From the NCBI RefSeq assembly GCF_012273015.1, contig NZ_CP050954.1, positions 3,264,001 to 3,328,000 on the forward strand: 64,000 bases of DNA. Reading direction: 5' to 3'. A program made the position numbers and the translations under genes. The DNA comes from Hymenobacter sp. BT18. Lineage in GTDB: Bacteria; Bacteroidota; Bacteroidia; Cytophagales; Hymenobacteraceae. This document shows, one piece after another, positions 51,718-60,811 of this stretch. Within the stretch, counting starts at the first letter, position 1; every line of letters begins with the position of its first letter. Under the pieces are notes generated by a model. That model was not told where the DNA came from. It searched no databases and saw nothing but the letters and a program-made list of their open reading frames with translations.

Positions 51718-52278
51718 ATGAAAACGAACCACTCTTTGGCTTTCCGCTTGCTCTCGTTGCTGGTGTGTCTGCCTCTACTCACGGCCTGCTCTTCCGGCGA
51801 CAAGGAAGACGACCCTGACCCCACCACCCAGAGCGGCGGCGATGAAGTACGCTGGAAGGTGAGCGGCACCGAGTACGCCGGCTTCGGCAGCAACGTGCAG
51901 ACCCAGGGCCACTACCGCCCCAGCAGTGCCGACGATAAGAACAAGGAGCTACTCATCCTGGCCGACGACTCCCAGAACTATCAGGTGAGCGTGCTCATCG
52001 ACAACTTCACCGGCAAGGGCACTTACACTTTGGTGCCTAATGGCAACTCCCGCGGTGGCCTCACCGAAATGACCGGTTCCAAGAACACCTACATCAGCAT
52101 ATGGGCCGCCAGCAGCCCGGCGGGTACGGTAGAAATAACGGAGTGGGACCCCAGTACGACCCACGTGAAAGGCACATTCTCTTTTAAAGCCCGCGTGCGC
52201 AACACGGGCGGCACGTTCGGGCCTTCGGTGGAGGTTACCAGCGGCTCCTTCAACTTCAAGTCAGTCTACAAATACTAA
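51718..52278 (+). CDS. DUF6252-type lipoprotein, first gene of the surface operon
   Basis: A 186-residue lipoprotein with lipobox LTAC (Cys24) and an acidic linker (GDKEDDPDPT). The mature domain is an all-beta fold: VRWKVSGTEYAGFG, YQVSVLIDNFTGKGTYTL, VEITEWD, VKGTFSFKARV, and a final VTSGSFNFKSV. The strand pattern, ending in GTFSFxA and G-x-FxFxxxx, is that of DUF6252 proteins, whose role is unknown. The next gene, 28 bp on, encodes a related lipoprotein. The pair opens a run of exported proteins through the end of the window. Confidence 0.82.
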   Translation: MKTNHSLAFRLLSLLVCLPLLTACSSGDKEDDPDPTTQSGGDEVRWKVSGTEYAGFGSNVQTQGHYRPSSADDKNKELLILADDSQNYQVSVLIDNFTGKGTYTLVPNGNSRGGLTEMTGSKNTYISIWAASSPAGTVEITEWDPSTTHVKGTFSFKARVRNTGGTFGPSVEVTSGSFNFKSVYKY

Positions 52279-52306
52279 CCAGTTTTCACTCTACCACCCC
52301 ACAGCT

Positions 52307-52852
52307 ATGAAAACGACTTCCTTTCTGTTCCGGCCGCTGCTGCTGGCTTGTTCCTTCTTGTTACTTTCCGGCTGCGGCAAAGATGATGAGGAAGATGCCG
52401 CACCCGACTCCGACGGCACGGTAACCTGGACGCGCAACGGCAAAACCATTACCAGCACCATCTATTCCGGGGCCTTCTACGACGACAATATGTACGTGAA
52501 GGATGTGATGAAAATTTCGGCCTCCCAGAATATCAACGAAGAAACCCTGAGCTTGGCAATTGATGGGCTGGATGCCAAAGGTGTGGGTACCTACGAGCTG
52601 AAGAAAAGCTCCGCGCAGGATGATGGTTCGGTAGGGGCCATTGTGGTAGGCAACGGCCAGACTGGCGCTCTATACAACACGCTTAGTGCCAGCGGCAGCG
52701 TGAATGGTACCATCAAAGTGACGGCCTACGATAAGGCCACGCAGAAGCTGGAAGGTACGTTCAGCTTCACGGCCGGGGCTGTGCCCTTCGGTAACGGCAC
52801 CGGTACCCAAACCATTACCAACGGCACCTTCAGCTTCCACCGCTTCCGGTAG
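52307..52852 (+). CDS. DUF6252-type lipoprotein, second gene of the surface operon
   Basis: A 181-residue lipoprotein, lipobox LSGC (Cys23), followed by the acidic linker GKDDEEDAAPDSDG. The domain shares with its upstream neighbour the order of a tryptophan-bearing first strand, a VGTYEL turn, IKVTAYDKATQKLEGTFSFTA, and a closing NGTFSFHRFR. The two are paralogs, diverged well beyond simple duplication. Likely lipid-anchored to the outer membrane, acting with the barrel and giant protein that follow. Confidence 0.82.
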   Translation: MKTTSFLFRPLLLACSFLLLSGCGKDDEEDAAPDSDGTVTWTRNGKTITSTIYSGAFYDDNMYVKDVMKISASQNINEETLSLAIDGLDAKGVGTYELKKSSAQDDGSVGAIVVGNGQTGALYNTLSASGSVNGTIKVTAYDKATQKLEGTFSFTAGAVPFGNGTGTQTITNGTFSFHRFR

Positions 52853-52888
52853 GCCGCGCCGCTTTTCACCCGCCATTCCACTACTGCT

Positions 52889-54634
52889 ATGAAAACTTGG
52901 AAGCCCGCCGGTTGGTGCGGGGTAGGGGGAGCTTTACTCGGCCTGAGCGCGCTGCTGGCCGCACCGGCCGCCGCGCAGGATATAGCCACGCTCGATCAGC
53001 AGAAGCCCGTTACGCTCTCGGGCACGCTGGATGTGCGCGGCATTTTCTACCAGGCCCAGGACATTGAAGCCCGGCGCAAGCCATTTTCCTACGTGCTGGC
53101 CGGGTCGCCCACGCTGAGCATCTATGGCATTGCCGTGCCCGTGAGCTTTGTGCTGAGCGAACAGGACCGCCGGTTTCGCCAGCCCTTCAACCAGTTTGGC
53201 CTAAGCCCCACCTACAAGTGGGTGACAGTACACGCTGGGTACCGCAACCTCACGTTTTCGCCCTTTACCCTGGCCGGGCACACCGTGCTGGGTGGGGGCG
53301 TGGAGCTGAACCCCGGCAAGCTGCGTTTTGCCAGCATGGTGGGCCGCTTCAGCCGGGCCACCAGCGTCGACCCCGTGAGTGGCTCCCTGATGCCGTTTTC
53401 GTTTTCGCGCAAGGGCTACGCCGGCAAGCTGGGCTTCGGCACCGAGAAGTCCTTCATCGACCTGAGCTTGGTACGGGCCCGCGACGACAGCAGCAGCGTG
53501 AGCCGCGAAACCCGGCAGCTGGCCGAAACCACCGGGGCTGCCAACAACCGGGTGTTGCCCGCCGCCAACCTGGTGCTGGGCCTAAGTGGCCGCCTCACCA
53601 TCAAAAAAGACTGGCTATTGGAAGCCGACGGTGGCCTCAGCTTTTTCACCCGCGACGTGGGCAGCTCCCTAGGCGTAGAAGAAGCCCTGCCGAAAGCCTT
53701 GCGCCAGCCGCTCAGCAAGCTCATTGCCGTGAATGGCTCCACCGAAGCCTACACCGCCTGGCAGGCCGCGGCCGGCTACCAGCACAACGGCAACGGCCTG
53801 AAAGTGCGCTACCGCCGGGTGTCGCCGGGGTTCCAGAGCATGGGCGCCTACTATTTCCAGGACGACGTGCAGAACCTGACGCTGGTGCCCACGCTCACGC
53901 TCTGGCAGCAGAAGCTGCGCCTCACGGGCAGCGTGGGCATTCAGCAAGACAACCTACGCGAGCAAAAGCAGCTCACCAGCCGCCGCCTGATTGGTTCCCT
54001 GAACGCCTCCGCCGAGTTTACCGAGCGGCTGGGCCTGGACGTGAGTTACACCAACTACACCACCGACCAGCAGCCCGGGGCCGTGCAGGTGGCCGACACG
54101 TTTCGGCTAACCCAAACCCAGCAAAGCCTGAGCGTAGCCCCGCGCTACACCTATACCGGCGAAACCTGGGGCCACACCGTGCTGCTGAGCGCCGACCGCG
54201 CCATTCTGCGCGACCAGAGCCCTGATGAGCTGGGCAAGCTGGGCGAGTTTACGTCCTACAATGCCTTTCTCAGCTACCAGCTCACGTGGGTGCCGCGCCG
54301 CTTTTCGGTGGGCGCCACCTACAACTACACCCAGCTCAAGCTAGCCACCGGCGACGACGGCAACCATGGCCTCCAGCTCAACGCCGACCAGGCTTTTGGG
54401 CAAGACGCGCGGGTGCGCCTGGGCGTGCGGGGCTCCCTGCTGCGCAGCCTCCGCGCCGACCAACCCAGCCGCTTGGTAGGCGGGGGGCTACGGGCCTCCT
54501 GGCGCGTGAGCCGTCACCACACCTTCCGCACCGATGTAGCCTTCACGGGCCATTATCCCACCGGCGACGAAACCACCCAAAACCGCCGCTACAGCGAAAC
54601 GCGCGGGGAAATTGGCTATGCCTTCACGCTTTGA
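52889..54634 (+). CDS. Outer-membrane beta-barrel protein
   Basis: A 581-residue protein with signal peptide (residues 1-29, ending AAAQ). The rest alternates polar and aromatic residues in amphipathic strands typical of an outer-membrane barrel (VHAGYRNLTFSPFTLAGHTVLGGGVEL, KRRL-like turns) and ends in an aromatic-rich GEIGYAFTL, a signature for barrel insertion. The segment GYRNLTFSPFTLAGHT is distinctive and is the part I would use to look for relatives. It might export or dock the giant protein encoded next, 28 bp downstream. No named family recognised. Confidence 0.78.
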   Translation: MKTWKPAGWCGVGGALLGLSALLAAPAAAQDIATLDQQKPVTLSGTLDVRGIFYQAQDIEARRKPFSYVLAGSPTLSIYGIAVPVSFVLSEQDRRFRQPFNQFGLSPTYKWVTVHAGYRNLTFSPFTLAGHTVLGGGVELNPGKLRFASMVGRFSRATSVDPVSGSLMPFSFSRKGYAGKLGFGTEKSFIDLSLVRARDDSSSVSRETRQLAETTGAANNRVLPAANLVLGLSGRLTIKKDWLLEADGGLSFFTRDVGSSLGVEEALPKALRQPLSKLIAVNGSTEAYTAWQAAAGYQHNGNGLKVRYRRVSPGFQSMGAYYFQDDVQNLTLVPTLTLWQQKLRLTGSVGIQQDNLREQKQLTSRRLIGSLNASAEFTERLGLDVSYTNYTTDQQPGAVQVADTFRLTQTQQSLSVAPRYTYTGETWGHTVLLSADRAILRDQSPDELGKLGEFTSYNAFLSYQLTWVPRRFSVGATYNYTQLKLATGDDGNHGLQLNADQAFGQDARVRLGVRGSLLRSLRADQPSRLVGGGLRASWRVSRHHTFRTDVAFTGHYPTGDETTQNRRYSETRGEIGYAFTL

Positions 54635-54662
54635 ATCCTCTCTTACCTTCTCTCTTGCTGCT

Positions 54663-57600
54663 ATGAAAACAACTCGTACTACGGGCCGCTGGTGGTGGCT
54701 ACTACCGCTGCTGGCGCTGCTGAGTGGACCGCGGGCCTGGGCCCAGTCGGGCACGGAGGTGCGCGTGACGGTGCTGGCCCTGCCACCCTACTCCACGCAT
54801 TTGTCGGACTACGTGGACCAGCCCAACCGCCTCGTCGTCACGCTCACGAACACCACGCGCCAGCCCCTGCAGCTGCAGCTGGCGGGCACGCTCACCGGCG
54901 ACAATGGCGTGCAGGCCCGCACCCGCGACCAGGTGCGCTCGGCCCGGCCCCTGGAGCTGGCCGCCCTGCAAACCCGCCGCCTCGATCAGGACGAGCTGGG
55001 CCGCCTCTTCGACGAAAACCAGCTGACGTATTCGGGCATCACCCTGCCGCAGATGGTGCGCGGCAACGGCCTGCCCGAAGGCACCTACACCATCTGCGTA
55101 CGCGCCCTCGACTACAGCACCCTGCGCCCCTTGTCGGCTGAAAACCCGCTGGGCTGCAGCAAGTCATTTCTGCTGCGCAGCCTGGAACCGCCCCAACTCG
55201 TGCGCCCCACCCCCGACGAGGTCGTAAAAACCCGCAGCCCCCAGAACATCCTTTTCACCTGGACGCGACCGGCCGGCGCGGCGGCTACCACTGAGTACGA
55301 GGTACGCATTGTGGAGCTGTCGGACAACCGCCGCAACCCCAACGATGCCTTCCTGGCTGGCACCACGCCCCCGCTGTTTGAGCGCACTGTGCTGGGCGTA
55401 ACCACGCTGCTCTACGGCCCCGGCGAGCCGGCCCTGATTCCAGGCCGCCGCTACGCCTACGCCGTTACGGCCCGCGACCCGCAGGGCCGCGCCGCCTTCC
55501 GCAACAACGGCCGCTCCGAGGTAGGTACCTTCGTGTACGGCGAAACCAGTACGCCCCCCAAGAGCAACAGCCCCGTAGTCACCGCCAAGCCGCCCAAGAA
55601 CACCAGTAAGCCCATTTCGGAGATCAAAACCGACCTGAAAATGCCCGCGGTGCAGATTCGGGGACGGGTGCTGTGGGCTTTCCGCAAAAGCGAGGAAGGC
55701 GGCGTGTCGTTTTCCTCGGTGCCCGCGCCGGGCGTAGAAATGCAGGGCGCGGCCTATGCGGCCATGCTCGACCCCACCAGTGGCAGCGCCGGCAGTGCGG
55801 CTATTCTCGGGGCGATGCAGGCCGGCAAAACTGGGGGCAGCAGCCAGGGCAGTGCCGCCGCGCCTTCGGCCAGCCAGAACCCCACCGGCACCTATAACAC
55901 CAACACAACCACCACAGGACCACTGGTGAGCGTGATGCAAGGCAGTACCAGCGGCAAGGCGGGCACCGACCTCGGCAGCACCACCGTAGTAAATGGCGGC
56001 GGCGTATTCAACGGCGTGCTGGTTGGCAATGGCACCTACAACAACGGCGCGGGCAAATCCAGCAAGCCCGGCGACATTGGCCCTATTCAGGAGTACGGCG
56101 CCGCCCCGGAGTTTAAGCTCACGCCGTTGCTGGGCTCCGGCCGGTTTCCGCTGAGCTTTACCAAAGTGCGGCTCGTGTACCGCTACCACCGCATCAGCAA
56201 GGGCCAGGTAGGCTGGAACGACCCCATGCTGAACCCCGAGCGGGAGGAAGTGCTGGGCCACGGTACCACCGACGACCAGGGCAACTTCAGCATCGGGGTG
56301 GTGTCGCCTACCCCCTTCGACGACCCGGCAGCTCAGCCTCCCGGCACCAAAGCCTACATCAAATGGCTGGTGGATGGAAAGCCCGAGGAAATTGGCTACC
56401 TGCACGTGGAAGTGGTTAACCCCCGGTTTTTCTCCGAGCCGGCTGCGTATTCCCTGAAAACGGCCGCCGATGGTGGCTATGACCTGGGCGAAGGCGTGTG
56501 TATGGCCAACACCTACCGCCTCAAGATAAAGGTGATGCAGTCGGCCACCAAGGAAGCTACCGGGCCCGTGCAGGTGCAGGTGCTGCGCCTGAGCAACTGG
56601 TACGACCCCAAAGCCCGCACCTACGCCCGCCAGGAAGGCCAGTTGCCCGCCGACAACCGGCCCACCGTCGTGTTCGATAACCCCAACAGCGCCACCCAGG
56701 GTCAGTGCACCGTCGTAACGCAAGCGGCTACGGCCGACAAGGACCTTATTCGCCTGTTTCCGAACCTGGAAGGCGCGGCCGATAAATACCTCATCACCCT
56801 CAAAGTCGACGGCTACAGTGACTACACCACTTCGGTAGCTGTGCAGCCGGGTACCCAAGACTACGAGGAAGGCGTTGTCACCGTCACCAAAACCTACACG
56901 CTCAACAGCAACCCGCCCCAGGTGCGCGGCCGCGTGGTGCGCCAGCACGACAGCTCACCCATTGCCGGGGCCAACATCCGCCTGGCCCGTTCCACGCCCG
57001 GCAGCGGCAAAGTCTACACCACCCAAACTGATGCGCAGGGTCGCTTCTCTATCACGACTGTCGGCATAAGCTCCATACCCATGACGCTGGAAGTGCTGCC
57101 CGGCGCGGAAGTGGGGAAAGGCTGGAAAGAAGAAAACCTCAAGCTCAGCAAAACCGGTCCGGCCGGCATCATCACCCGCGACCCTATCCCCGTGGATGTG
57201 ACCCTGCACCCGGTGATGGGCGCGGTAAACAGCAGTGAAGGCGGCCCCGTGGCCCAGGCCAGTATGCGCTGGAGCACGGGTGGTCAGCCCTGGCAAACCG
57301 ACGAATACGGCCGCTTCCTGACGACCCACCAAGCTGGTTCCGATACACTCATTATCAGCCGACTAGGCTTCCAGGAACTGCGCAAGCTGGTGATGGTAAA
57401 CAGCTCCAGCTCCTTTTTCAACATCGAAACGCCCAAGGAAATGCAGGGTGCGGCCAAGCAGCTAAGCAACGCCCTGGACGGCGCCTCCAGCCTGCAGGTA
57501 GCCGGTGCCCCGCCGTTTCAATTGCCGGGAGCTGGCAACCCCTCTTCCGCAGGCAACAACGCTGGAACCGGAAGCAAGCCGGGCTACCAGGTGAGCTTAG

Positions 57601-60600
57601 GCAGCGCCAATACGTATGCCGGGGGCCTGTTTTCCGACAAAGACGCGCTGACGGGCTACCTAGGCGGACTCGGGGTGAGTGCCAATACCCCTCTGGGCGC
57701 TGGCCAGGACCTGGGCCAGTTTACGTTAACCAAGCTGGTGGGCCGCCTGCGCGTAACGGTGCTCGACTCGGCCAGCGGCCAGCCTTTGGCAGGGGCGCTG
57801 GTCACCTTTGCGGGCGCAGAGCCTGCCCTGGAGCAAACCACGGGCTCGGATGGGCAGACGTATTTCGCCAAAGCCCCTGGCGGGCCGGTGAGCTTGCGCG
57901 TGAGCGGCCCGGCCAAAGGCCCGGTGGCTTACGTGCCTGCCCTGCAGGACCTGACGGTGGCCGTGGATGGTACTACTACGCTGCTTATCGTGAAACTAGC
58001 GCCCGGCACTCGTGTGCAAGGAACTGTGCGCGCCGGCACCCTAGCCGTGGCTGGGGCCACCGTGCGGGTACAGGGCCGCCCCGAGCTGACGGTGCAGACT
58101 TCGGCCACCGGCCAGTACGAGCTGGTGGGCGTGCCCAAAGGCAGCTGGACGCTCGACGCCACCAAGTCGGGGCTGGTGGGCCAGAGCCAGACCAAAAAGT
58201 TTGCGCCCGGCGCTACTAGCACGGTTGACTTCACGCTCACCAGCGCGGGCTTTGCCATCGACAAGCTGCTGGGCTTTCCCATTGAAGTCAAAACCCTCAC
58301 GCTGGGTAACGATACGCTCCTGACCGGGGCTTTCGTGAATTTGCCCGGCAACACCGCTTTTGGGGTGGCCGCTGGTACGCGCCTGGAGTTTGCCAACGTG
58401 CCTATTCACGTAGGGAAAACCGGCCTGCCGCGCCCCAAAGGCAAGGACTTTGTGCTGACGGACGCCACCGAGCTGGCGCTGAAAGCCTTCAAATACCTGC
58501 CCGTGCTGGTGGTCGAGCCCACGGGCCTGAAGGTGCAGATGCAAGCCGGCAACCCCGCCAAGGGGCAGCTGGCGGGCATGGTGGTACCTAACTTCGGCTC
58601 CCTGGGCTCGGCGCTGGGCTGGACCTGGCAGGACGGCGTGAAGCTGTTTCTGAGTGAAGCCAATGGGTCCGGCCAGGTGCCGCCGCTGATGGTCTTGACC
58701 TCGGACGGCACCGTGCCCTACACAAACGGCCTCAAAATCCGGAGCACCGCGAAATCAGTGGGCATGGAGTTGTACGGCTTCGGGGCTACTGTGGACCTGA
58801 CGAAAAGCAGCATAGCCACCGACGGCCTGCACCTGACGGGCAGCGTAGATTTGAAAAGCGTGCCAGGCCTGGGCTCAGCCGCCATTCAGGTGTCGCAGCT
58901 GTGGATAGGCACCGATGGCAGCATCAAAACGGCCAAGCTGGGTTTCTCGCCGCCGGTGGCCGTGTCCATCGGTGGGTTTGGCTTCACGCTCACGGGCGGC
59001 GGCCTCACCGAGCAGGGCTTCAGCCTGAATGGCAACGTGAAAGTGACGGTACCCGGCTCGGAAGCCACGAATATCAGCTTCGCCGATCTGGCCATCGGAC
59101 CCAAGCAGTTCTACGGGGGCAAGTTTGCCCTGCCCGAGGTAGGACTGGATGTGTTTGGGCTGGCCCGGTTCAAGCCCGTGAAGAGCAGCCCGCTGGCCTT
59201 TGGCAAGCTGGCTGAGGGGCCTTCTTTCTTCAGCGGGGGCGCGCAAACCACGCTGGGGCTGATCAACAAGACGGTTACCATCGAATCGTTCACAGTACGC
59301 TCCGATGGCAAGTTCTCGGCCCAGGTGCCCGCCGACTACAAGTTGACCTTCCTGGACATGGCTGAGCTCAACATCACGGGCGTTAAGTTCAATACCATTG
59401 GCACCTTGGGCATTGATGTGCTGGGCGACCTGCGCCTGCAGCTGCCTATGGTGCAGGCCGAGGTAAGCAACATAAAGTACCGCCAGGGGGAAGCGCCCAA
59501 GTTCGATGCGAGCCTGCACGTTCCCATTGGGGTAGGAACGCTGGGCGGCGGCATCAGCTTCAAGGACAATGGTTTTAAGGGCGACCTGGGCCTGAAGGTC
59601 ATCAGCGTGCTGGACGTGCAGACGGACTTCGCCTACGCCAAAGTAAACGGGGCCGTGGAGTTCGATGCCAAAATTAAGACCAGCACGCCGCCTATTCCCG
59701 TGGGCCCGGGCCTGGCTCTGATGGGTATTTCGGGCGGCATCGGCTTCAGTGGCGGGGCCTTGAAAAAAGTGTCGGTAGGAGGGACGGTGAGCTTCGTGGG
59801 GGTAGAGGCTGGCCTGGCTTTGAAGCCGATTGAGGTAACGGTAGAGCCCGGCCCGGTGGTAACCGGCACGGCCAGCCTGACGGTGCTCGACAAGGCTATA
59901 TCCGATGCTAAGCTGGTGCTCGATTTCCCCAACTCCTTAGCCTCAGTAGAGATTCTCATCAACTACGACCCTATACCCGTGGTCAGCTCGGCCACGGCCG
60001 GCGGCAAAATCGTGGTCAGCGGCAAGGCCAACGACACCTACTGGGCCCTGGGCATGTACGCCCACTCCAGCCTGCTGGGGCTGCTGGATGCCAACACCAA
60101 CATTCTGGCGGCCCAGAATATGAACGTGGCCGCTCACCCCGAGATGAACGAGTACGCCTACTTCATCGACAAAAACTACCTCTCGGGTGGCACTACGGTG
60201 AACGGGGCCCACCTACTTGGGACTTCGCACTTCGGGCGCAGCAAGGAGAATCCCTGGTCGGTTTCTTTCCTGGAAGTAACGGGCAAGGCCTGGCTCTACA
60301 ATGATGGAGAAATGGCCCTCAACGCCAACTTCAAGGACAACGCCTACAGCCTGCGCATTGCGGCGGCCTGGGGCGGGGGCGCCGACCTGAGCGTGGCTGG
60401 CTACACGCTGGGCAGCGTGGACATTGGGGCCAAATACGCCGTGAGCGGGGGCTACAACCCAACCCAGGGCTGGAACTTCGATGGCGAAGCCGAGGCCCAC
60501 CTCATTGCCTCCTTTGGGGATTGTACCAATGACTGTGCCACCAAAATCTGCTGGGAAGCCGGCTGCGTCGACCCCTGCTACTACGCCACCCTGGGCTGGA

Positions 60601-60710
60601 AGTCCTGTGAAGTATGCACCATCCCCACCGGGGCCAAAGTATGCGTGCATCCCAACATACACGTCACCTACACCTCCAACGACGGGGTAGATGCCTATCT
60701 CAAGTTTTGA
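54663..60710 (+). CDS. Giant secreted surface protein (2015 residues)
   Basis: Seen in order: signal peptide (1-28, RAWAQ); an N-terminal beta domain; a fibronectin-III-like module (about 176-293); a Ser/Gly/Thr/Asn-rich low-complexity stretch (about 372-476); three carboxypeptidase-regulatory-like beta modules (about 751-815, 1027-1110, 1115-1185, e.g. VRGRVVRQHDSSPIAGANI, GTVRAGTLAVAGATVRV); then some 800 residues of repeating short beta strands rich in glycine; and a tail with eight cysteines in about 45 residues (GDCTNDC to KVC). No type A sorting domain is visible. The repeating strands may form a long beta-helix or groove (inference). Spacing of 28 bp to the upstream barrel gene suggests they work together. 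Confidence 0.85.
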   Translation: MKTTRTTGRWWWLLPLLALLSGPRAWAQSGTEVRVTVLALPPYSTHLSDYVDQPNRLVVTLTNTTRQPLQLQLAGTLTGDNGVQARTRDQVRSARPLELAALQTRRLDQDELGRLFDENQLTYSGITLPQMVRGNGLPEGTYTICVRALDYSTLRPLSAENPLGCSKSFLLRSLEPPQLVRPTPDEVVKTRSPQNILFTWTRPAGAAATTEYEVRIVELSDNRRNPNDAFLAGTTPPLFERTVLGVTTLLYGPGEPALIPGRRYAYAVTARDPQGRAAFRNNGRSEVGTFVYGETSTPPKSNSPVVTAKPPKNTSKPISEIKTDLKMPAVQIRGRVLWAFRKSEEGGVSFSSVPAPGVEMQGAAYAAMLDPTSGSAGSAAILGAMQAGKTGGSSQGSAAAPSASQNPTGTYNTNTTTTGPLVSVMQGSTSGKAGTDLGSTTVVNGGGVFNGVLVGNGTYNNGAGKSSKPGDIGPIQEYGAAPEFKLTPLLGSGRFPLSFTKVRLVYRYHRISKGQVGWNDPMLNPEREEVLGHGTTDDQGNFSIGVVSPTPFDDPAAQPPGTKAYIKWLVDGKPEEIGYLHVEVVNPRFFSEPAAYSLKTAADGGYDLGEGVCMANTYRLKIKVMQSATKEATGPVQVQVLRLSNWYDPKARTYARQEGQLPADNRPTVVFDNPNSATQGQCTVVTQAATADKDLIRLFPNLEGAADKYLITLKVDGYSDYTTSVAVQPGTQDYEEGVVTVTKTYTLNSNPPQVRGRVVRQHDSSPIAGANIRLARSTPGSGKVYTTQTDAQGRFSITTVGISSIPMTLEVLPGAEVGKGWKEENLKLSKTGPAGIITRDPIPVDVTLHPVMGAVNSSEGGPVAQASMRWSTGGQPWQTDEYGRFLTTHQAGSDTLIISRLGFQELRKLVMVNSSSSFFNIETPKEMQGAAKQLSNALDGASSLQVAGAPPFQLPGAGNPSSAGNNAGTGSKPGYQVSLGSANTYAGGLFSDKDALTGYLGGLGVSANTPLGAGQDLGQFTLTKLVGRLRVTVLDSASGQPLAGALVTFAGAEPALEQTTGSDGQTYFAKAPGGPVSLRVSGPAKGPVAYVPALQDLTVAVDGTTTLLIVKLAPGTRVQGTVRAGTLAVAGATVRVQGRPELTVQTSATGQYELVGVPKGSWTLDATKSGLVGQSQTKKFAPGATSTVDFTLTSAGFAIDKLLGFPIEVKTLTLGNDTLLTGAFVNLPGNTAFGVAAGTRLEFANVPIHVGKTGLPRPKGKDFVLTDATELALKAFKYLPVLVVEPTGLKVQMQAGNPAKGQLAGMVVPNFGSLGSALGWTWQDGVKLFLSEANGSGQVPPLMVLTSDGTVPYTNGLKIRSTAKSVGMELYGFGATVDLTKSSIATDGLHLTGSVDLKSVPGLGSAAIQVSQLWIGTDGSIKTAKLGFSPPVAVSIGGFGFTLTGGGLTEQGFSLNGNVKVTVPGSEATNISFADLAIGPKQFYGGKFALPEVGLDVFGLARFKPVKSSPLAFGKLAEGPSFFSGGAQTTLGLINKTVTIESFTVRSDGKFSAQVPADYKLTFLDMAELNITGVKFNTIGTLGIDVLGDLRLQLPMVQAEVSNIKYRQGEAPKFDASLHVPIGVGTLGGGISFKDNGFKGDLGLKVISVLDVQTDFAYAKVNGAVEFDAKIKTSTPPIPVGPGLALMGISGGIGFSGGALKKVSVGGTVSFVGVEAGLALKPIEVTVEPGPVVTGTASLTVLDKAISDAKLVLDFPNSLASVEILINYDPIPVVSSATAGGKIVVSGKANDTYWALGMYAHSSLLGLLDANTNILAAQNMNVAAHPEMNEYAYFIDKNYLSGGTTVNGAHLLGTSHFGRSKENPWSVSFLEVTGKAWLYNDGEMALNANFKDNAYSLRIAAAWGGGADLSVAGYTLGSVDIGAKYAVSGGYNPTQGWNFDGEAEAHLIASFGDCTNDCATKICWEAGCVDPCYYATLGWKSCEVCTIPTGAKVCVHPNIHVTYTSNDGVDAYLKF

Positions 60711-60744
60711 GTTGCCAATTCACGAAGCAACTGAGAGCATAAGA

Positions 60745-60775
60745 CCGTCATGCTGAGCGGAGTCGAAGCATCTCT
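60745..60775. repeat. Half copy of the REP-like element inside the surface operon
   Basis: 31 bases identical to the left end of the 50705-50800 element, lying in the 101-bp gap between the giant protein gene and the fibronectin-III gene. No right arm follows. Confidence 0.75.
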
Positions 60776-60811
60776 GACAAAACGCAACCGGATACTGACC
60801 ACTGACTTTTT

